A stretch of 64,000 nt of DNA, taken from positions 62,001 to 126,000 of the forward strand of contig MU839128.1 in the NCBI GenBank assembly GCA_030685235.1, given 5' to 3'. The position numbers were made by a program, and so were the translations under genes. Source of the DNA: Copromyces sp. CBS 386.78 (lineage: Eukaryota > Ascomycota > Sordariomycetes > Sordariales > Sordariaceae). Of the stretch, positions 23,901-35,095 are shown in pieces (position 1 is the first letter of the stretch; every line of letters starts with the position of its first letter). The notes under the pieces were generated by a model. The model searched no databases. It was not told the DNA's origin and saw only the letters and a list, made by a program, of their open reading frames with translations.

Positions 23901-26900
23901 GGTTGCTGTGCCAAGCTGCTGTTAGAAGTCTGTTAGAGCTAGGACGTTTTCTCCCCTGCGAGTCGTAACGCCGACTATTACCAGCCCGAGGGTAAGCACT
24001 TGCTCACTAACAACATGATATGCAGCAAAGGTGCCCCATCGGGTCCCAGCAATTCTTGGCCAACATCCACCCATCTCGATCCCGTGACCTGATCAGAGCA
24101 CATCAGCAGACGCGGCACATGGTCCCAACCAAGCGCATGGGCATCGAATCTGGAGACAAAGGGCACATGTTGAGCCGCAAGTCATGGGACAAGACTTTCA
24201 GCTTGGTAATGGAAATTAGCCTTGGGGGCACTTTGGGCATTCTGGGAAATTTTCGAGGATCCCGCTGCGAACTCTACGAAATGCTGGAGCGGTGGAATTT
24301 CTTGTTCATGGCGTGCTGGTGCAAGTTGGGACCGTGCACCACTACCTTAACATTTGCGACGACCTTGTCAGAGCTGGAACTGGAAGAGCCCGAAGAGTTG
24401 AATGGATAGGTAGCAGGTATGGAAACGGCTTATCCACAGCGCATCAGGTCGAGTTTAATTAACTGCATCCACCACTTGCTCCGCCCGTCCTCATAAACAT
24501 ACCCACGGTTTGCTCTCGCTTGTGCTTCAAGCGAGCGCCGTGAATAGAAACACAGAAAAAGACAACGAGGCAATTTTTTTTTTTTTCAAAGTCCTCTGGA
24601 GCTAGAAAATCCGGTAGAGACGAAGAGAATTTTTGGTGATCCTCTTCTTCGCTCTGTGTACTCGGTAGACTGTGGTGGAGTTTTGCGTACCTTGTGTAGG
24701 TAGTGTCTCTCTCTCGCCTACCCTCTCATCGCCATCGCCGCCGCTTGCACGCACAGGGCAGTTGTGCTTTTCTCAGCAGAGACGAACCGAACCGAACGAG
24801 AACCTTGAGAGCCACCAAAAGACACCAAAGCTAACGGGAAGCGAACCCGTGCACGACTCCCAGAAGTCGGTCTGACCCTTGACTGTGGAGGAAGTGTGGG
24901 GACTCGGAAGGAAAAGAAGCAAAAGAGAAGGGAAAAGGCCGAACGAATGAGAGCTTTTGACGAAGGACACAGACCGCAAAGCGTTCTGTGCACAGCTCCG
25001 TAGTGAGCCCGGGGAACTGTAACCCGGCCGGCTAACCGACCCCGACCTCCTCGACCGACAACGCGGGATTTGCGCAATTGCAGTAGCACTGGGAGGGAGC
25101 GATACTGCAGGCCATGAACTGCATGTCAAGTTGTCAACAGGTCGGTGAGTGGATGGCCCCTGGCAGCCTCTGAGTGGTTCTCTTCTTCAACACCTGGGAC
25201 TGGTTGAAGCCTGACAGTGGAGATGGAAAACGACGAGTTGTGGTTGGTGAGTGAGGGCGCCTTGAGCCGGTTTGGGAAGGTGCTGTGGCTCTGGAGGTGG
25301 TTCCTTGATGTGCTGCGCGTGCCGCTGGGATTGTGTGGTGTTTGCTGGATGTGCGAAACGTTCGACGGACTCTTGTATCGTTCGTCAACAGGTTGTACAC
25401 TACCTTGGGCAGCTGGTAGGTTCCGGAGTCAAGGACCCAAACTCATTTGAGTTGGTGGAGCGATGAGACCCCTGTTTCTGGAAGCTCTCCCACTCTGTCC
25501 GTTCCTGAATATCCGTCCATCTTTCTGTAGCCCAGGCCGTTCGCGGTCGCCGTTCAGTGGACAATCCCCTATCTTGAGATTTCTTTTTGGCTTGACCCAA
25601 CTCAGACAAGATGAAGTCAGAAATAGAGAGACCCGAACTGCCGGATACCCAGGGAAGCTCCAGTTCATATAACCCACTGGGGCTGTGAAGCAAAAGTTAA
25701 TTAAACGAAAGGGCAACATCTGAATTCCGGACGTCGGTAGCTTCTTTGTTTGGGGGCCGGTTATTCTGCTCCCATCCGTCGAACATGTGAGCAAGAACAT
25801 GACCATTATGCAATGCACTTGCCATTATACATACCGCAGTTTCGAGTTTAGCTCTAGCCCTACCCAGCAGCAGGTGATAGTTGCATCGTCGATGCAGTCT
25901 TTTACGTTTCATGCTGGTAGTCCGCCACTTATAGGTCGCTCTCGAGTTTCTCCGGGCGGTTTACAATCCACGGTTTCTGGTTGTGCTGGGTCACCGCTCC
26001 TCAAGCATCCCATGCTCACTTTTTGCCCCTCGGCGTCGCGGAACCGTACCGGGCAGAATTTGGTTAAGAGCACCAACGGGGTTGCTGAAGGAGTTGCCGG
26101 TCTGCTCCAGTGGGAGAATCCAGTTCCCACTTCTCGCAGCGGTGGTTGCGCGCTATCATGGACGCTACTGAGCGCCTGGGCCACGAAATGGAACCCTGGG
26201 CCAGCCGAAAGCCCAGCAGTGTGGTGGGGTTTGCTGGTGATTTGGTCTTTGGGTTGAACGATGGTTTGGATTTTGGAGGCATCAAAATGGCCGAAGTATG
26301 TTGTGAATTGTGCCGGCCGAGCCATTTGTTCGTTCCATGACATTTGACAAGGTCATGAAGGAGTGGGGCTCTGGCCGGTGGACAAATGAAGAGGGAAAGG
26401 GGACCATGGACCACGAGCCAAGATGTGCCCTGTGCGTGCTCACATTGTTTGTTGAAACGGGAGAAAAACACTGAGACACTGTTGACCAATGCCTGCATGC
26501 CTTGGTCGATGCGGTACATGGACGACGACGATGCCGGGTGCGATTCCCATGGCCTCATTCTGCAGAGTGGGACGGACATGGATTCATATGATATGGATGG
26601 ATATCATTGTCTGTCGGTCAGGCCAGACAGCGTGGTCTGAGCAGTGTTCTGATTTTTATGCCTGCTATGTGTGTGACCTCTCAAGTTCCAGGCCTCGACG
26701 TTTGAGAGTCGGTGTCGTTCTCAAAAACCCGCATTCCGTACAGGCGGCGACGGCCCGGACGCCAGAACCAACAAGCGACCGGAAAGCCGTCAAGATCAGA
26801 TTGGCCGGTGGTTGGACCAGACTCGCAGAGTTTTTTACGGTCTGCAAGCAGTGCAGCTGGTGCAGCAGCGAGCTTGAAGGCGGTCTGAAGGCGGTCAAGG

Positions 26901-28641
26901 TCTTTTTGTTAAGCATTTGGCTTATGCGACCTGCTTACTGCTAACACTTAAGCGTGGGTCCCACTCCTCCTCCCGACCTAATGCAGCTTGGGGCAAGAGG
27001 GCCCATCTTGGGGGTTCCATTCCTCTCTGCTCCCCACAGAGAGCGAGAACCACGCACGCAGACTGGTTGGGCTGACGGGTGCTTTGGTGTTGCTTTGGTG
27101 CGGTGACTGGCATCACGACGCTGCTGCAGTTTGATTACTGGCAGCGCAGAAGGGTTTTGGAAATGAGGAATGAGGCTGAATCAATCAATCAGAAGCCGGC
27201 CTTGTTGTTGGCCGACCCCATTGAGCGGCGCCGTTCAAGTCGTCAACTTTTCTAGTCGGATGTCCTGCATGGACTGCGAGTGCGCTCTGCATTTCGTAGT
27301 GTACTTTAGCTCTAGTGACTAAGTACCTCTAGAGATGTGCAGCATACACCAAAGTGGGATTCCACCTTTGGGCTCAATTGTTGATGATGATGAGAAGCGA
27401 AAGGCGAAAAGGAGAGAACAAAAGCCAAAAGCCAAAATCTAAAGTTGGAAAGAATTCTAGGAGAGCAATCTCGTCACTTGAGAGCGCGCAGATCTCCTTT
27501 CAGCCCGTGCTGCGAGAAAAGGGAAGCCACCCCTCAGGCGAAATGAAATTGCAACTGGAACTGGAACTGGGTTTTGGTTGCCATTGGAAGGGAAGTCGGG
27601 CTGTGGCTGCATAAACTCTCATTTGCTTGCATATCGAGCACCTCTCCGATCCGCTACCACTCTGGACCCCCCAGAGTACATCTTGACTGTACACCATGTA
27701 GTTTTGTTTGAATTTCAGGAATGGTGATACAGGACACAAAGTCTGAGCAGCCCTAGCTTCTTTGTCACCGATCCCCCCTCCTCGCCATCCAAAGTGGAAT
27801 AACTGTCGAGTTTACCCCTCCTCCGCCTTTTCCATCGAGCGTCTGGTGCGGCATCTCATGCCAAACAGATGCCACCTTCGAAAAGGCGGAAGCAGTCTTC
27901 GTCGCCTTTTCCCTTCTCGCTAACCACTCGCTACTGCTGCGTCTGCGGAGTCCCGATGCATCCAAACTGGCGGTCTCGTCTCCCCCGCTCCATTGTGAGT
28001 GCTAGTTTTCTGTTAATGCAAAGCACCGTACATTGCGGGCGTTGCTTAACATTGATTTATCATATGCTGCACCCCCCCGCTCGCGGCTCCCCTGACGCGC
28101 GCCTGACAAGGGACCCGGGCGGCGGGCAATAACTTCCACTTGCGCTTCGAACCTTTCCGCTTTCACCATCTTTCCACTCGCTTTCCACCAGACAGGGCCC
28201 GGGGAGAACAAAACCGACAGGGACTCTGGTTCATTGCACCAGACAAGGGAAGGGCACTTGTCCAAGGGGTGGCTTCCAGAGCGGACTTCCAAAGCGGACT
28301 AGATCCTCCTGTCCACCGCGTCCACCGCACCGCTGGGGACCTGCTGGGGACCACCACTGGGCCCCCAAATTGCAAGTGGTCCCAGACAAGGGCCAATTTC
28401 TCGTTTATATTTCCATCGCCGCCGTCCCTCCAAGAAGCCATCGTCGTCGGAAGCTACGGTTGGTTGGACAGGATATTCGGTGGCCCGGTGCGATCTTATC
28501 TCCCCCTCCTACCCTTCAAAGAGCTCCTTCAATCTCAAGTTTCTTTCAATATCATCCCGACTTTTATAATACCCATCCTGCGCCCGCGCCGGCTTCCGCG
28601 GCTAGTCCCCTCAGGATCACAAGTCCCACTACTCCGTAACC
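23901..28641. other. Gene-poor interval and 5' region of the 28.6-kb gene
   Basis: Contains overlapping ATG frames of moderate length with no recognised domain: minus 26,343-25,909 (144 aa), minus 26,579-26,064 (171 aa), plus 26,489-26,944 (151 aa) and plus 24,020-24,409 (129 aa). At most one of each overlapping pair can be real and all may be chance. A 13-base T run sits at 24,574-24,586. From about 27.8 kb the plus strand becomes pyrimidine-rich and presumably carries the promoter and leader of the 28,642 gene. In it, an ATG at 27,869 opens a short frame (MPPSKRRKQSSSPF..., two CxxC-like pairs) that runs into a GTGAGT donor at 27,994. Confidence 0.35.
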
Positions 28642-30141
28642 ATGACGTCCTTCTCCCTTACGGGCGCTGTCCCCAACAAACTCACAAAGACCCGAGGCGC
28701 AAAGGTCGTTAAGCCAATTCTCAAAAAGCTGTCGTCGTCGCCAAAGAACTCGCTGGATTTGAACCGTGGATGGGATGAGCAGCCGGTGGATCAGCTCGAT
28801 ATCGACAACGGCAACAACAGGAATAGCGTCAACTACAGGTCCGCAAAGGATGTCAGCTTTGGGTACGCCGGAGGTGTTGTAGCCGCAAAGGCAGACGAGG
28901 ACAGTGTTGCCGACCTGGGTGCTACTGGAAACAGCGTTCGTGTCAAGTACCAGCACGCTCGCTCTGCTTCGCAAACATCGTCTGGCAGCGGCTCCCGAGC
29001 TTTCTACCATCCTTTCCAGCAGACGCCGCGTACAGCTACCCCGCCGCTGTCGTATGCCCCTTCACTCTCCTCTTTCGATAACGGTCGTTACTCGCCTACC
29101 ATCACAGAAACCGAAGACGAGACGGCCACTGATTCACAGCAAGCGCAGCCGCAACCAACAAGTCACCCTATGCAGTCGCCCCCTCCTCCTCCCGTCAGGT
29201 CCAACACTACCAACATCTTGCGCCAAAGGCCGTCTATTGCCAGCTCTCGCGCCAATTCCTATTCCGACGCCAACTCTGCCTCCAAGGCCCTCCGCCTCAA
29301 CACTGGCCGATCAACCCCCACGGCCATCTCCTCCCCTCCTGACGCACAGCTTGGCCAGAACGATTCCCCTACCGGCACTGTGGGTGATGGTTCCGCCTCC
29401 ACTCAGCAGCAGCCCACTGTTGTTTCCCCGGCATCCTCGACCGGCACCCCAATGTCTCCGCTACGCACCTCACTCGATCTCACCTCGGGCTTCCCTCGTC
29501 TGCGCAGCCGTTCCACCGACATCGACTCAGCTGCCCGCCTCGAGAAAATCCGCAATGCGCGCCGCAAGTTCGAGGAGAAGGAGAGGGCCAACCAGGAGAA
29601 GTATGATCGTGAGCTGATCAAGAAGCGCGAGCGCAAAGACACCAAGGAAGCGAGCCGCATCGAGAAGGAGTCTGCGAGAAAGAGCAGCCTCAGCGATCTT
29701 CCCAGACCCTCCATGTCCCGCAAGGTTACCGCAACCAGCATCGCATCGATCACCGGCCCTACTAGGACCGCTTCGGGATTCAGCTTCACCAAGAACGGCA
29801 GTGGTGGCTCTTCAAAGACAAGCCGTTCCAAGGGCGATGTCACGGCTTCCTCATTTTGGGATCGGTCTTCTACTATCGGCCCGGCCACCAACCCTACCAG
29901 CGGCGACAACTCGCAACCTGAGATGTCGGAGAAGCATGGACTTGGGTTCGCCAGTCGCAAGTACGAGAGCACACCAGCTGACCAGGCTGCCCCCCCGGCT
30001 TTCGTCGCCAACCCTGTGGATCACGTCAAGTTCGAGCAGACTCGTCGCCGGTCTAGCGGACCCAAGAGGAAGACTCAGAACTACTGGCAAGAGTTCATCC
30101 TTTGGTTGAGGACCAAGATTCTCCGTTTGAGCGGTCGCTAA
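28642..30141 (+). CDS. Conserved fungal protein of unknown function, largely disordered
   Basis: Single-exon frame of 499 residues with a good start context (GTAACCATGAC) and strong C-ending codon bias, unlike the surrounding non-coding frames. About residues 95-310 are Ser/Thr/Pro/Gln-rich low complexity with stretches such as HPFQQTPRTATPPLSY, likely phosphorylated and unstructured. Residues about 295-350 are a highly charged Arg/Lys/Glu segment (start AARLEKIRNARRKFEEKERA) predicted to be a helix or coiled coil. The last 20 residues (YWQEFILWLRTKILRLSGR) form an amphipathic, Trp-containing basic tail that could bind a membrane. I recognise no catalytic domain. The layout resembles uncharacterised Pezizomycotina proteins, but I cannot name the family. 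A role as a peripheral membrane or scaffold protein is only inference. Confidence 0.85.
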   Translation: MTSFSLTGAVPNKLTKTRGAKVVKPILKKLSSSPKNSLDLNRGWDEQPVDQLDIDNGNNRNSVNYRSAKDVSFGYAGGVVAAKADEDSVADLGATGNSVRVKYQHARSASQTSSGSGSRAFYHPFQQTPRTATPPLSYAPSLSSFDNGRYSPTITETEDETATDSQQAQPQPTSHPMQSPPPPPVRSNTTNILRQRPSIASSRANSYSDANSASKALRLNTGRSTPTAISSPPDAQLGQNDSPTGTVGDGSASTQQQPTVVSPASSTGTPMSPLRTSLDLTSGFPRLRSRSTDIDSAARLEKIRNARRKFEEKERANQEKYDRELIKKRERKDTKEASRIEKESARKSSLSDLPRPSMSRKVTATSIASITGPTRTASGFSFTKNGSGGSSKTSRSKGDVTASSFWDRSSTIGPATNPTSGDNSQPEMSEKHGLGFASRKYESTPADQAAPPAFVANPVDHVKFEQTRRRSSGPKRKTQNYWQEFILWLRTKILRLSGR

Positions 30142-31762
30142 ATAACCCGACTGATTCACTCTACCCTCACAACACCCAATCCCATTCACAAGACGCGATC
30201 TGAACGGACACAGCGCCTCAGAATGGACGCCCCAAGTCGTCCACGAGTCACGAAACCATCAGCACTCAGCATCACATTAAGCGATATTTTTTCTCATCAG
30301 TCAACATACATTGGGCTGGCAACTTTTCTCTGCACAAGAAGGCGCAGCGGGCGTTATTTGTTTTTCATCAGCATTCATCACCGGGTCCTTGTACCCTAGC
30401 CCTTCCCCCTTGGACAGGGAAGTGAGCAGCGACAGGCGTTTTGGTACCTTTTTCCACATGCACTGGAGTTCTTGCATCCGGTGGCGGTTTTCTTTTACTT
30501 TTCTTACACTCATTATGATGAAGGCCCTCGACGGAGCAACGCTCCGACAGCGAGGAGAATGCCTGTTATGACACTGGATAGGGCATAGAACGGATTTTGC
30601 ATGGGATGGCGATTGGGAACTGGATCATACTGCACACAGCAGGACTCCCCAGCGTTTGATTTTAACACACAATGCGCATTTAGAGAGCATGGCGATGGGA
30701 TATTGAGCATTAGCTGCTCCTCAGATAGTCTAGATCCTCAGCTTTTAGAGAGCTGGATACTTTATAGTATCGACTGGCATCAGTCAAAGGACAGACACAT
30801 ACAAACAATACAGTAAAAGTTAAACATACACTGCTATCAGTCTTGCCACTCGTGATCTCATTGCAGTGTGATGATGATGTCGTTTAGGGGTGGGGGCTGG
30901 GAAGATACCAGAAACCCATCCCTTGGTTCCGGTTCGAGGTTGTAAGTGGATGAAGTACGGATGGGATGGGTTGCATTGCTTCTGAGGTAAGCGCTATTGC
31001 TGGTAACGGCTGCGCAGTCCGTCACATTGATCTTACGACGGGATACCACCAGATTGGGTGCTCATACTACGATACAGGTTCGATGTTTGAATCGCTTCCT
31101 ATGTTTAGACGGTACCTTGCGTCGTTGGACCCGAGTTCAAACATGAGCGCGGACCATCAAAAAAGGTCATTACTATGAGAGGCGGTTGGCTGGCGAAGCG
31201 AATCCACCAACCTGCTTGGTCTTATAACCTCGGCACCGCCCCAATGCGGCAGCGTTGATTATTCACAAGCTGCCACCTCGCTTCAATCGATGTTGAATAA
31301 TTGCTAACAGGCGCCAAGTACTCTTGTGGTCTCTTTTGCCGCAATATGCAACCAGCCTCACATTTATCGCGACCTCTCCACTGTTAGCGTCAGATAGCTG
31401 CCCCTCAGCAAATTTGAGTGTGAACAAACCAATCGTATCGCGAAGCCTCAATGGGCGAAGATGAATGGGTCGTCGATCTTTTTAGTAACGACAAGCTGAC
31501 AAGAGCAAAGGGTTTGTGACAAATGCCATCTGTTCATTTTTCCTGGGATGGGGGAGGCAGATTCCATATCCATTACCCATCTGCAAATTGATCAGACAGA
31601 CACTTGGACTCGGTGAATCGATGACGACTTGAATAGAGCCGGTTCATCTCATATCAGTTCCCGTCCTGGTTCAATGCCATCGCCCCACGCGCAGACACGA
31701 CCAACACCAACTCCAGGTCCATTTAACTCCAAGCGGTACCAATCACAGTGACCGTCTCCAAC
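30142..31762. other. Intergenic between the 499-aa gene and the amidase
   Basis: Holds the expected 3' untranslated region of the upstream gene and the promoter of the amidase. Nothing else is recognised: frames are short and not conserved-looking. No repeat, tRNA or transposon relic seen. Confidence 0.45.
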
Positions 31763-33952
31763 ATGGCGATGGCCTCAACTAAGAAATTCCTCAACCACCC
31801 GGGGGCCAAGGAGGCTCCCGCTCACGTCTTGGAGTTCAAGCCCGAGGCGGACCACAACCCGCCCATGCGCGGACTGCCGTTGGTAGCTGCTTCGATGCTG
31901 TCCGTTCACTCCCTCCTTTCATGGTTTTGACGACAAGGACAAAGATGCAGAGCACTCACTGACACTTGAATCTTGACCATAGCGTTTCCAACTCGCAATG
32001 GCTTCAAAAGTTCATGTGGAGCAACGCCAAATTCGGGCAGGCCAGGTCTATGTCCGAGCTGAATGGTGAACAATGGAGAGTGCAGGTGAGTTCTTATGGG
32101 TTTATCTACTCTCTCATCCCTCATCATTATCGGAGGGTTTTAACTTTGTAAGAATGTGAACTAACAAACGACAACAGCCCAACGTCATCCCCACCTCTAC
32201 TTCGGAAACCACTCAACCCCTCCTAGATTTCGACCCTTCCCTCACCACCCCTCCCCCCGCTACCGTCCCGGGCCGCTTCAACTCCATAGCCGACTACCAC
32301 GCCGCCTACGTCTCCGGCTCGCTCACCCCGCTGCAAGTCATCGACGCGCTCCTCCCTTTGATCCGGCGCGACATCAAGCCCGAGTCCAAGTACGCCGTGG
32401 CCTTCATCCAGTCAAAGGTGGACGAGGTGTTGGCCGAGGCGAAAGCGTCGACGGAGCGTTGGCAGGCCGGTAGGCCGTTGGGAGTCCTGGATGGCGTGCC
32501 GTTTGGTGTGAAGGATGATACTGAGGTGGAGGGTTATGTGTCGACCATGGGCATGAAGGTTGATGCCGAGAGGTTTGAGTATTTCAAGAAGCCGGCGACG
32601 GAGACGGTGTGGCCGGCGAAGAAGTTGAGGGAGGCGGGAGCGATTATGGTGGGGAAGATGAACCAGCATGAGATTGGCATGGGTGAGTCATGAGTGACTT
32701 GACTTGGTGGTTTGAAGTGAAAAGTGTGAGAGAGGGAGTTGAGGGGTATAAGGGGCTGACAATAACGGTTCAGACACGACGGGTTGCAACCCTGCTACGG
32801 GAACGGCTACGAACTGGTACAACGCCAAGTACTTCCCTGGCGGCTCGTCATCTGGTGCTGGATCTGCCCTCAGCGCCGGTCTTGTGCCTATCGCTATCGG
32901 TACTGATGCCGGTAAGTTTGACCATGTCTACTACCTTGGCTTCATCGTCATGTCATGGCCTCAAAGAGTAGCCAATCTCACTAACCCAACCCAACCCAAC
33001 CACAGGCGGCAGCATGCGCATCCCGCCCGCCTTCTGCGGCGTCTACGGCCTCAAGCCCACCCACAACCGGGTCGTGAGCCGCAACTCATCCATGTGCGTC
33101 GTCGGTCCTATGTGCTCCAACCCCTCGGACCTGACCATCGCCTACCGGATCATGGCCCAACCCGACCCTTCGGACCCGGCCCAATCCTCTCTCGCCCCAT
33201 CCATCCCGCCCTCCCCCACAGCCAAAAAATACCTCGGCCTCTGCCCGGAATGGATCGCCCTCGCCGACCCGGACGTCCGCACCACCTTCAACCGCGCCAT
33301 CGAAACTCTCTGCAGCAGCCCTTCCTTGGGCGGCCAGTACGAGCTCGTCACCATCAAGCTGCCCTACCTGCGCGAAGGCCAGCTCGCCCACGCCGCCACT
33401 TGCCTGACGGAAGCCGCCGCCGACGCCCGCAACCGCGTCACCAACCCAGACGACTACCTCAAGCCGCTCAACTACCCCAACCGCATCTTGGTGTCCATTG
33501 GCGCCCAGACGCCCGCCGCCGATTACCTCCGCTACAACCAGCTGCGCCAGGTGATGATGCAGCACCTCGCGCACTTGTACGAGCAATACCCGGGACTGCT
33601 GATCGTGTCCCCCACCACGCCCATGGCCGGGTGGCCGATCATGCCGGGCGACGAAACGTACGGATGCAGTGATGGAAACAGGAGTATCAGGAATATGACG
33701 TATGTGTGGTATGCGAATACCAGCGGGTGTCCGGCGGTGACGTGCCCCGGAGGGTATGTGGAGGCGCAGCAAGGGGAGGGTAAGTTGCCCGTGGGCGTGA
33801 TGGCGATGGCGGAGTGGGGAGAGGAGGAACGCCTGTTGGGCTTTGCGAGGGAGATGGAGAGGTATCTGGCTGAGGCGTATGAGGGGGGCAGGCAGAGGCC
33901 GAGGGAGTGGGTGGATGTTTTGGGGGTTGCGAGGGGGACGGTGAAGGTTTAG
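31763..33952 (+). CDS. Amidase-signature family hydrolase
   Basis: Hydrolyses a carboxamide bond by a Ser-cisSer-Lys mechanism; the substrate cannot be told from sequence. Exons: 31763-about 31923, 31983-32085, 32178-32682, 32774-32911 and 33006-33952, about 617 residues in all. Exons 3-5 join through clean GTGAGT/GTAAGT donors and CAG acceptors. The start ATG has an ideal context (CCAACATGGCG). Visible active-site features: Lys in PFGVKDD (about residue 200), GGSSSGAG with the cis-Ser (about 281), and TDAGGSMRIP with the nucleophilic Ser (about 305), a spacing of 24 as in the family. The first intron is awkward: only a weak donor (GTTTTG at 31,924) keeps frame with exon 2 (SNSQWLQKFMW...). 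Length and N-terminal extension match fungal amidases annotated as general amidases. A long antisense frame across exon 5 is a codon-bias shadow. Confidence 0.88.
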
Positions 33953-35095
33953 GTGCGCTGGTGAGGTGAAGAACGATGTAGATGTGAAGGGATCACGACG
34001 GCTTTGGATGAACAAACTCAAGAGGGGTGGTCAATTAAGAATGTGTACAGGAAGATTTGCCTGAAGACCTCGTTTGAACTGCTTATGTGTAAACGATGAG
34101 TGGCCAATGGGTTTATGATAGACACTCGGCGACGCTTGTCGTTGAGCTTGTGGGCAGCGAGCGAATGCCGACCAGTAGATTCACCCGCCAAAGTTGACAC
34201 CAGGACATGCCGGCCGGGTAACATGGAAAATCGATAAGGCGTCTACCGGGACGGCCCGGTCCAAGTCGTTCGGTTCAGCCGGGACCGGATCGGAGCCATG
34301 ACTCGGGGGCCTGCACCGGCATCGGAGCTTCTTCCGGCCTTTTAAAGGTCTTTCTCGATGAAGGTGATCTGCTGGTCGAATGTTCCATGGAAGAAGTTTG
34401 AGTGGATTAAGCTTAATGATTTCTGCAGACGTTTGCTGGAGCGATGTCACATCGGCCGTGTTGATCACAGCAAAACCACCATCGGCATCCGGGGCGCGAC
34501 ACCGCACGAACCAGCACGCGGATACCGGTGGATATGCAAGGATATTCACGGTTTAATGGTGTACAAAGGAAAGCAGGATGGCCCCGATGGAGTTCGGCAC
34601 AATCACAACCGAGACGGCCGAAGAAAGAGCGAAGACCGACGAGGAGCTCTCGGTCACGGTGGAGAAGACCTGCAGCTTTGTATTCGGCCCGCCGTGATTT
34701 GCAAGGTTGTCGGGTGCTGTTCTCCGGTGCGGACCGCCGGACCCGGTGCGGGCCACTGCGGGGGAAGGAGCTCGGGCCTTTTGCGAGCCACCTTCTTGCG
34801 CCAAATGCCCCAGTTCCCCTCACGAACTCCCACGAGTCCGCTCCGTTCGCCGTGCAAAGTTGGAGCACCTAACTCCACTTTCTCCTCATCTGGCCCGGCC
34901 GACTCCCCGCCGCCAAGCCGGGCAGTCAACAGCCGTCGCCAAGGTAATCCCCGCGGGCCGTTCACATTCAAAGCACATCATTACACAACCCCATCCCATC
35001 ATATTTTTACAGTACTATTTTTTACCTAAAGACTGCAGAGTTTCTCCAACTCTCAACCTGCAGCAGCCATAGTTACAACTACCGTAGCTACAACA
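33953..35095. promoter_or_regulatory. Amidase 3' region and D-lactate dehydrogenase promoter
   Basis: About 1.1 kb between two co-directional genes. The last 250 bases before the dehydrogenase start are pyrimidine-rich on the coding strand (for example TTTCTCCTCATCTGG near 34,880), followed by an A/T stretch (about 35,001-35,030), a typical fungal promoter arrangement. Frames inside are short or antisense and not supported. Confidence 0.4.

Noticed and set aside
28140..28712. 190-codon plus-strand frame overlapping the start of the 499-aa gene
   Set aside because: Starts at TTG and overlaps the real start in another frame; likely leader sequence.
28904..30011. Alternate-frame and antisense ORFs inside the 499-aa gene
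   Set aside because: Shadows of the biased main frame; no start context or motifs.
32884..33672. 262-codon plus-strand frame overlapping amidase exons 4-5
   Set aside because: Runs through an intron with clear GTAAGT/CACAG signals and then follows the wrong frame of the amidase exon.
33086..34021. 311-codon minus-strand frame over the last amidase exon
   Set aside because: Antisense shadow of a GC-rich exon; His/Arg/Pro-rich without motifs.
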